Assembly: GCA_016938795.1 (NCBI GenBank)
Contig: JAFGTZ010000252.1
Coordinates: 1 to 25,002 of the forward strand
Direction of reading: 5' to 3'
From: Chromatiaceae bacterium
GTDB lineage: Bacteria; Pseudomonadota; Gammaproteobacteria; Chromatiales; Chromatiaceae
Length of the DNA: 25,002 nucleotides
Shown here: positions 19,832-25,002 of the stretch, in pieces
Layout: each line of letters begins with the position of its first letter
How positions within the stretch are numbered: the first letter of the stretch is position 1
Notes under the pieces: model-generated
What the model saw: only the letters and a program-made list of their open reading frames with translations
Told to the model about the DNA's origin: nothing
Databases searched by the model: none
Translations under genes and position numbers: made by a program

Positions 19832-20402
19832 GCGCGCGGTCGATCAAGAGCTGGTCGAACGGGCGCAGGCGGGCGACCGGCGAGCCTTCGATCTTTTGGT
19901 TCTCAAATATCAGCAGAAGGTCGCGAGCCTCATCGGGCGCTATCTGCGTGATCCAAGCGAGGTCTTGGATGTCACCCAGGAAGCCTTCATAAAGGCATAC
20001 CGGGCCTTGCCAGGATTTCGTGGTGACAGCGCCTTCTACACCTGGCTCTACCGGATTGCGGTCAACACCGTCAAGAACCATCTGGTGTCTCAAGGACGGC
20101 GCCCGCCGGGCGACGATGTTGAGGCCGAACTGGCCGAGCAGATGGATCTGGGGGCGCGCATGCGCGACCAGACGACTCCTGAGCGCGAGCTGCTCACCGA
20201 AGAGATTGCGCGCACGGTACAGGGCGCGCTCGACGATCTGCCCGAGGAGCTGCGCACCGCCATCGTGCTGCGCGAATTCGAGGGCATGAGCTACGAGGAG
20301 ATTGCCAACGCCATGAGCTGTCCGATCGGAACCGTGCGCTCGCGCATCTTTCGTGCCCGCGAGGCGATCGACAAGCGCTTGCGTCCTTTACTCGAACCTT
20401 AA
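19824..20402 (+). CDS. rpoE: RNA polymerase sigma factor RpoE (sigma-E/AlgU)
   Basis: This 192-residue ECF sigma factor directs transcription of envelope-stress genes. Region 2 spans about 22-90, with the strongly conserved block from QEAFIKAYRALPGFRGDSA through FYTWLYRIAVNTVKNHL. Region 4 spans about 135-190 (LPEELRTAIVLREFEG, helix-turn-helix SYEEIANAMSCPIGTVRSRIFRAREAID). It aligns closely with E. coli RpoE from the first residue, which is why ATG 19824 was chosen. A TTG at 19815 has AGGAG at an ideal eight-base spacing and would add only three residues, so it remains a real alternative. It is followed by its anti-sigma factor and the regulators RseB and RseC, then the protease gene, forming the classical operon. 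Confidence 0.97.
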   Translation: MTKRAVDQELVERAQAGDRRAFDLLVLKYQQKVASLIGRYLRDPSEVLDVTQEAFIKAYRALPGFRGDSAFYTWLYRIAVNTVKNHLVSQGRRPPGDDVEAELAEQMDLGARMRDQTTPERELLTEEIARTVQGALDDLPEELRTAIVLREFEGMSYEEIANAMSCPIGTVRSRIFRAREAIDKRLRPLLEP

Positions 20403-20470
20403 CGCCGGATGCTGTTCGGCACGGTTGCAACGCGCTTGCGGATGAACCCTTATGTTCAGGCCTTGACCTC

Positions 20471-21076
20471 ATGATTGATGAACAGAAACGACAACTTTCC
20501 GCGCTGCGCGATGGCGAACTCGACACCTCGCCGACCGCGCGTCTGCTGAATGAACTCTCGCTCGATCCCGACTTGCGCGCCACTTGGGCCCGCTATCAGC
20601 TGATTGGCTCGGTGATTCGCGGCGAGCAGCTCAATCCAGAGCACGCCTGTATCGCCGACCGGGTAGCTCAGGCCCTGGAGCATGAACCTCTGCCGTTCAT
20701 TGCGCCTGCTGGGTCGAGACGCAAAGGCAAAGGCAAAGGCGCCGAGCGCGCCTCGCTCTCGCCCATGGCCGGCATGGCCCTGGCCGCCGCCGCCGCCTTT
20801 GTCACGGTGTTCGCGCTGCCCGCGCTCTTTCATGATCGCGCGCCGGTTCCGATGTCTCTCGCCGAGAGCCAGCCGCACGTTGCTCCCGGCGCGCTGATCG
20901 CCGAGCAACCGCCGGTACTTGCCAATGCCAGCGCCCAGCGCTGGGCGCTTGATCAGCCGGCGCTGGCCAGCAAGCTCGATCTACTGCTTGTGACCCATCA
21001 GGAAACCGCTTCCATGACGGGAGCCAGGGGCATGTTGCCTTATGCGACCTTTGTCGGCTATGACGCACCCCGCTAA
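20471..21076 (+). CDS. rseA: RseA/MucA anti-sigma-E factor
   Basis: RseA is a single-pass inner membrane protein that holds RpoE inactive until DegS- and RseP-type proteases cleave it. The 201-residue product begins MIDEQKRQLSALRDGEL, the typical RseA N-terminal sigma-binding motif, with the rest of that domain to about residue 75. A basic stretch (RRKGKGKG, 83-90) precedes one hydrophobic segment (about 98-120). The periplasmic part ends with GMLPYATFVGYDAPR, resembling the conserved MucA/RseA tail that contacts RseB. It lies 68 bases after rpoE and overlaps rseB by 17 bases. There is no strong ribosome binding site before the start. Confidence 0.93.
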   Translation: MIDEQKRQLSALRDGELDTSPTARLLNELSLDPDLRATWARYQLIGSVIRGEQLNPEHACIADRVAQALEHEPLPFIAPAGSRRKGKGKGAERASLSPMAGMALAAAAAFVTVFALPALFHDRAPVPMSLAESQPHVAPGALIAEQPPVLANASAQRWALDQPALASKLDLLLVTHQETASMTGARGMLPYATFVGYDAPR

Positions 21077-22046
21077 GTGGCTGGCCTGTATCGGGCTGAG
21101 TATGCTGCTGACCCTGCCGCTGGCGGCGCTGGGGGCGCAGGCTGCGGCGCGCGACCCCAGCGACCGGGTGAGCGAACTCCTCGAACGCATGGCCGAGGCG
21201 CTGCGCGCGCTCAACTACGAGGGCACCCTCGTCTATTTGCACGACAATCAGCTCGAAACCCTGCATCTGATCCATCGTGTCGAGCGCGGGCGGATCCAGG
21301 AGCGCCTGGTCTCGCTCAGTGGCCCGGTGCGGGCGCTCACCCGCGAGCCGGGACGGGTCACCTGCGTGCTGCCCGACGGGCGCCCCATTTCGGTTGAACA
21401 ACCCAGCGCCGGCGTCAGTCTACTCGACGCCGAGGGAATCGTGCCCGCGCGGCTCGGCGAGCACTACCGCGTCCTGCTGTTAGGCGAGGCGCGGGTGGCG
21501 GGGCGTGACACCGAGGTGGTGGGCATCATTCCGCGCGATGCGCTGCGCTACGGTTACCGTTTTTATATTGATCGCGACACCGCGTTGCCCCTGAAGTCCG
21601 ATCTTGTTGATCACGCGGGGCAGGCGCTCGAACAACTGATGTTCACCAGCCTCACGCTGCACCCCGGCGATGGCAGTCTGCCCGAGGGGCTTGATCGCAC
21701 CGCGCCGCGTGATATTCCAATCGCACGCGAACGCATCGGCCAATCATTCTGGCGTTTCGAAAATCTACCCGAGGGCTTCGAGCTGGTGGTGCGCAAGGAG
21801 ATTCCAGGCCCGAAGGGCGAAGGCGGACTGGAGCACTTCCTGTTCACTGATCGGCTCTCGGCCTTCTCCATCTATGTGGAACCTGATGTCCAGGATGGGC
21901 TGGTTGGCTCCAGCCGGATCGGTTCGGTCCATGCCGCCGGGCGTCAGATTGCCGGTTATCAGGTGACCGCCGTCGGCGAGGTGCCGGCGGCAACCGTCGA
22001 GGCCGCCATTGCCGGCGTGCGCCACACCGGGAGCGCGCATGATTGA
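21060..22046 (+). CDS. rseB: RseB/MucB periplasmic regulator of sigma-E
   Basis: RseB binds the periplasmic part of RseA, shields it from DegS, and senses mislocalised lipopolysaccharide or lipoproteins. The 328-residue product has a signal peptide (MTHPAKWLACIGLSMLLTL to about AQAAA). A LolA-like N-terminal domain follows (LLERMAEALRALNYEGTLVYLHDNQLETL is its typical opening, interrupted here only for length). The C-terminal MucB/RseB domain begins near FWRFENLPEGFELV. ATG 21060 was chosen because it gives a compact signal peptide. An in-frame ATG at 21042 with AGGGG upstream would add six residues. It overlaps rseA at its start and rseC at its end (ATGATTGA), so the operon is tightly coupled. 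Confidence 0.93.
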   Translation: MTHPAKWLACIGLSMLLTLPLAALGAQAAARDPSDRVSELLERMAEALRALNYEGTLVYLHDNQLETLHLIHRVERGRIQERLVSLSGPVRALTREPGRVTCVLPDGRPISVEQPSAGVSLLDAEGIVPARLGEHYRVLLLGEARVAGRDTEVVGIIPRDALRYGYRFYIDRDTALPLKSDLVDHAGQALEQLMFTSLTLHPGDGSLPEGLDRTAPRDIPIARERIGQSFWRFENLPEGFELVVRKEIPGPKGEGGLEHFLFTDRLSAFSIYVEPDVQDGLVGSSRIGSVHAAGRQIAGYQVTAVGEVPAATVEAAIAGVRHTGSAHD

Positions 22047-22512
22047 GGAATCCGGACTGGTGATCGCGCTCGACGGCCCCCATGCCTGGGTCCGCACCGA
22101 ACGACGCACCGCCTGCGGCGCCTGCGCCGCGCGCGGCGGCTGCGGCGTTTCGCTGCTCGATTCGCTGCTCGGGCGCCGCCCCAATGCGGTGCGCGCGCTC
22201 AACCGGGCAGAGGCTGAGGTCGGTGATCGGGTGCTGGTGGGGATCGGCGGGGATGATCTGCTCGCCCTGGCCCTGGCCACCTATCTGGCGCCCACCCTGG
22301 CGTTGCTCGCCGGTATTCTGGCCGGTTCGGCCCTGGGCGGCGATCAGGGCGACGCAGCGGGCTTGCTTGGCGGCGCACTCGGCCTTACGCTGGGGTTATT
22401 GTGGCTGCGCGCCCATGGCGCCAGGCGCGCCCGGAATCCCGAGACCCAGCCGGTCGTCCTGCGGCGTTTGGGTCCATCCGCCGCCTATCCGGTCGTCGAG
22501 CTTGGTCTCTGA
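22039..22512 (+). CDS. rseC: RseC/MucC, SoxR-reducing-system-like membrane protein
   Basis: This is a 157-residue protein of the RseC/MucC family. The N-terminal soluble part has a cysteine cluster C26, C29 and C35 in TACGACAARGGCGVS, typical of the family and possibly a redox or iron-sulfur site. Two hydrophobic segments follow (about 73-97 and 104-125). The C-terminal part is basic, then ends PVVELGL. RseC is a mild positive modulator of sigma-E in some species and is related to RsxC-associated reducing functions. The start overlaps the rseB stop by eight bases; the longer open frame upstream from 22009 is not needed. Confidence 0.88.
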   Translation: MIEESGLVIALDGPHAWVRTERRTACGACAARGGCGVSLLDSLLGRRPNAVRALNRAEAEVGDRVLVGIGGDDLLALALATYLAPTLALLAGILAGSALGGDQGDAAGLLGGALGLTLGLLWLRAHGARRARNPETQPVVLRRLGPSAAYPVVELGL

Positions 22513-22565
22513 GGCCAGCGCCGCCTTTCTTCACGACCACGCAACCCATTCCCCGAGGAGCTGTC

Positions 22566-23996
22566 ATGCGCTTGCATTCACGTCTCTCGCTTGCCTTCAC
22601 CCTGCTGCTGTCTTGTCTGCTGATTCCCGCGCTGACATACGCGCGCGATCTGCCCGATTTTGTCGATCTGGTTTCGGCCAACGAGGGCTCGGTTGTCAAC
22701 ATCAGCACCAAGCAAAACGCCGCCGGCGCAACGACCGAACTCTATGGCTTTTCCATCCCCGAGCTTCCCGAAGGCAGTCCGCTTCAGGATTTTCTGCATC
22801 GCTTCTTCGGCGAAGAGGGCGACATTCCCGAGGATCTCTTCGAGTCGCGCTCGCTCGGCTCGGGCTTCATCATCTCGCCCGATGGCGACGTGCTCACCAA
22901 CGCCCATGTGGTGGAGGGCGCCGATGAAATCATCGTGCGCACCAGCGACCGGCGCGAGTTTGTCGCCAAGCTGGTCGGCACCGACAAGCGCAGCGACATC
23001 GCCCTGCTGAAGGTCGAGGCCGAGGGGCTGCCGGCGGTGCGCATCGGCTCCTCGAAGGAGCTGCGCGTGGGCGAGTGGGTGCTGGCCATCGGCTCGCCCT
23101 TTGGCTTTGAATCCTCAGCCACGGCGGGTATTGTCAGCGCCAAGGGCCGCAGCCTGCCCTCCGAGAACTATGTGCCCTTCATCCAGACCGACGTGGCCAT
23201 CAACCCCGGCAACTCGGGCGGTCCGCTCTTCAATCTCGACGGCGAGGTGGTCGGCGTCAACAGTCAGATCTACAGCCGCACGGGCGGTTTCATGGGGCTC
23301 TCTTTCGCCATCCCCATCGACGTCGCCATGGATGTCGCCAATCAGCTCAAGACCCAGGGGCGGGTCAGTCGCGGTTGGCTCGGCGTCATGATCCAGGATG
23401 TGACGCGCGAGCTGGCGCACAGCTTCGGGCTTGATCAGCCGCGCGGCGCCCTGGTCGCCCAGGTGCTGCCCGAGAGCCCCGCCGAGGCGGCGGGACTGCT
23501 GGCGGGCGATGTCATCCTGAGTTTCAACGGGCGTGAGATTCCGACCTCCAGCGCGCTTCCGCCCGTGGTGGGCGCAACGGACGTCGGGAGCGAGGCCGAG
23601 GTGGTGGTGTTGCGCGGTGTTCAGCGCCTGACGCTCACCATGACCATCGGCGAGCTGCCCGAGGATGACACCCTGGCCAGCGCCTCCGCGCCACAACCCG
23701 CAACCACGCAAGCCAACCGGCTTGGTCTGGTGCTGGGTGAGCTTGATGCCGAGCAGCGCGACTATCTTGGGTTGCGCCAGGGCGGAGTTGTGGTTGAAGG
23801 CGTCAACCCGGGGCCGGCTGACCGGGCCGGGTTGCGCGCGGGCGATGTCATCCTCATGCTCGATCGTCAGCCAACCCCTGATCTGGCCAGCTTCGAGCGC
23901 GCGCTCGATGCCATTGGCGCAGGGCGCACGGTGGCGGTGCTGGTGCAGCGCGGAGACAGCCGCATGTTCTACCCGCTCACCCTGCCAAATTCCTGA
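22566..23996 (+). CDS. degP: DegP/MucD-type periplasmic serine protease
   Basis: HtrA-family proteases degrade or refold damaged envelope proteins and are central sigma-E targets; in pseudomonads mucD closes the algU operon as here. The 476-residue product has a signal peptide ending near TYARDLP. The trypsin-like domain shows the triad H114 (TNAHVVEG), D144 (RSDIALLK) and S217 (NPGNSGGPLFN). PDZ1 (about 262-360) and PDZ2 (about 384-470, RAGDVILML) follow. The linker region GFSIPELPEGSPLQDFLHRFF (split in the LA-loop area) contains the family's short acidic loop. The ATG has GAGGAG six bases upstream; the longer frame from 22401 overlaps rseC and lacks support. A hairpin terminator follows. 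Confidence 0.96.
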   Translation: MRLHSRLSLAFTLLLSCLLIPALTYARDLPDFVDLVSANEGSVVNISTKQNAAGATTELYGFSIPELPEGSPLQDFLHRFFGEEGDIPEDLFESRSLGSGFIISPDGDVLTNAHVVEGADEIIVRTSDRREFVAKLVGTDKRSDIALLKVEAEGLPAVRIGSSKELRVGEWVLAIGSPFGFESSATAGIVSAKGRSLPSENYVPFIQTDVAINPGNSGGPLFNLDGEVVGVNSQIYSRTGGFMGLSFAIPIDVAMDVANQLKTQGRVSRGWLGVMIQDVTRELAHSFGLDQPRGALVAQVLPESPAEAAGLLAGDVILSFNGREIPTSSALPPVVGATDVGSEAEVVVLRGVQRLTLTMTIGELPEDDTLASASAPQPATTQANRLGLVLGELDAEQRDYLGLRQGGVVVEGVNPGPADRAGLRAGDVILMLDRQPTPDLASFERALDAIGAGRTVAVLVQRGDSRMFYPLTLPNS

Positions 23997-24008
23997 TTAT
24001 CGGCGGCT

Positions 24009-24042
24009 CTGCCAGCTGAAAAGGCTGGCAGCGCCCGTTTTT
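24009..24042 (+). terminator. Probable Rho-independent terminator of the rpoE operon
   Basis: A perfect 8-bp stem, CTGCCAGC (24009-24016) with GCTGGCAG (24024-24031), and a 7-base loop TGAAAAG lie 12 bases after the degP stop. A run of five T (24038-24042) comes six bases after the stem. The gap before the T run makes it less than ideal. Confidence 0.6.
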
Positions 24043-24066
24043 GGCCTGATGGCGAGGCTTAGGCTT

Positions 24067-24387
24067 GTGGCAAGGATCAGTCCTGACTTGCTTAACGAGG
24101 CCGTGGATCGCATCGTGCGGGCTGTTCGACCCGAACGCATTCTGCTGTTCGGTTCCCAGGTCTGGGGGCATCCGAACGACGAGAGCGATATCGATCTGCT
24201 TGTGGTACTAAGCACATCGGATCAGCCTGCGTATCGACGCGCTCAACAGATCTATCGCAGTCTTCGCGGTCTCCCTCTCCCCATTGAGGTTGTTGTGCGA
24301 ACCCAGGACGAGATGGACCGTGCAGCGCGGGTTCCGACCTCGCTGGAGTGTCAAGCGCTGGAGCGTGGAATGGTGCTGCATGGATGA
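24067..24387 (+). CDS. MNT-domain nucleotidyltransferase, MntA-like antitoxin
   Basis: The product is a minimal nucleotidyltransferase of 106 residues. The motif G29-S30-x10-D41-x-D43 (FGSQVWGHPNDESDIDLLVV) is the signature of MntA antitoxins, which inactivate the HEPN ribonuclease toxin HepT by adding AMP groups. I chose the GTG at 24067 because family members usually begin MARISP; an ATG at 24049 would add six residues. The long open frame upstream overlaps degP and is spurious. The stop overlaps the start of a damaged HEPN gene by eight bases, the normal MntA-HepT coupling. With the toxin destroyed, this antitoxin may have no remaining partner here. Confidence 0.85.
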   Translation: MARISPDLLNEAVDRIVRAVRPERILLFGSQVWGHPNDESDIDLLVVLSTSDQPAYRRAQQIYRSLRGLPLPIEVVVRTQDEMDRAARVPTSLECQALERGMVLHG

Positions 24388-24654
24388 AAGCCAGATTCGG
24401 CTTGTCACTCAATGGCTGATGAAGGCCTGCCAGGATCTGCGCTCGGCGCGCTGTTTGTACAGGAACACACCACGGCTGCCGAATTTTTGACGCCATTTGC
24501 CACAGCCTTTCGTTATCCAGGCGATGCGCTCGATCCCGATCCCGACGATGTGGCCAAGGCGATTGCATTGGCCGAGACTGTGCTCAATTTCGTCTTGACG
24601 CGAATGCCGGAAACAGTTCGAAAACGCTCGCTTGATGGTTTTGCCTCTTCATGA
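24380..24654 (+). pseudogene. HEPN-domain toxin (HepT-like) remnant, internally deleted and frameshifted
   Basis: The first frame gives MDESQIRLVTQWLMKACQDLRSARCLYR, the usual HEPN start, and stops at 24490. The next frame then gives TTAAEFLTPFATAFRYPGD, followed by a normal HEPN end (ALAETVLNFVLTRMPETVRKR), stopping at 24654. The roughly 45-60 residue centre normally found between these blocks is absent. That part usually holds the HCQQAAEKALKAF helix and the R-x4-6-H active motif. The total of 275 bases is well short of the usual ~400. The break lies about 24450-24475. This looks like a deletion whose length was not a multiple of three, so the ribonuclease should be inactive. Confidence 0.82.
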
Positions 24655-24678
24655 CCTGCAGCGAATCCGCTGCCTTTC

Positions 24679-24687
24679 TGCTATGAT
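24679..24687 (+). promoter_or_regulatory. Extended -10 promoter, probably for lepA
   Basis: TGC followed by TATGAT makes a good extended -10 element 95 bases before the lepA start and 24 bases after the HEPN remnant. No clear -35 is present, as is common for extended -10 promoters. It would free lepA from the upstream sigma-E operon. Confidence 0.5.
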
Positions 24688-24781
24688 GCCTCGCTATTTT
24701 CGCGGTGCGGCGTCCTCCTTGCATTCCAGCTGGCCGCGCCGCGCTCGCTCGCCTTCTCCTCTGCTCACCTCCGGGTTATCG

Positions 24782-25002
<221 letters not shown>

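Noticed and set aside
22009..22038. Earlier start for rseC
   Set aside because: The extra residues lie inside rseB and family members begin at MIEE-like sequence; ATG 22039 gives the usual overlap.

Overview
The window is GC-rich, densely coding bacterial chromosome. The order rpoE-rseA-rseB-rseC-degP(mucD), with nadB divergent from rpoE and lepA further downstream, is typical of Gammaproteobacteria. The abundance of hybrid kinases, the GC-rich style and the MNT/HEPN pair suggest a Chromatiaceae-like (purple sulfur bacterium) relative. That lineage guess is an inference from protein style, not from a marker gene. I see no rRNA, tRNA, CRISPR array, insertion sequence or prophage.

Left part (1-9415, + strand): the 3' end of a methyl-accepting chemotaxis protein gene is followed by cheB. 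Next comes a partner-switching pair: a STAS anti-sigma-factor antagonist and a receiver-PP2C-HATPase regulator, the layout of HsbA/HsbR of Pseudomonas. Three more signalling genes follow: a kinase with a LOV-like PAS domain and degenerate receivers, a receiver-HD-GYP c-di-GMP phosphodiesterase, and a PAS histidine kinase.

Middle (9486-17685, - strand, convergent): three genes joined by 4-nt ATGA overlaps. In transcription order they are a membrane dCache-type hybrid kinase, a PAS-GAF hybrid kinase, and a receiver-GGDEF protein carrying what looks like a dead kinase dimerisation domain plus a second receiver. A c-di-GMP synthase and a c-di-GMP hydrolase therefore sit in two converging signalling operons, next to chemotaxis and partner-switch genes. 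This reads as one signalling island for motility and lifestyle control.

Right part (17959-25002): nadB (- strand) diverges from the sigma-E envelope-stress operon. rpoE is preceded by a short open frame whose stop overlaps its start, reminiscent of the E. coli rseD leader. After degP there is a probable terminator, then a MntA-like nucleotidyltransferase antitoxin. Its HEPN toxin partner has lost its centre, including the region of the catalytic motif, and is frameshifted. The 5' end of lepA closes the window, behind a good extended -10 promoter.

The most notable observations are the fossil dimerisation domain inside the diguanylate cyclase, the LOV-like domain that keeps its cysteine, the orphaned MntA antitoxin, and the leader frame upstream of rpoE. 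All domain calls come from reading motifs by eye; no database search was run.
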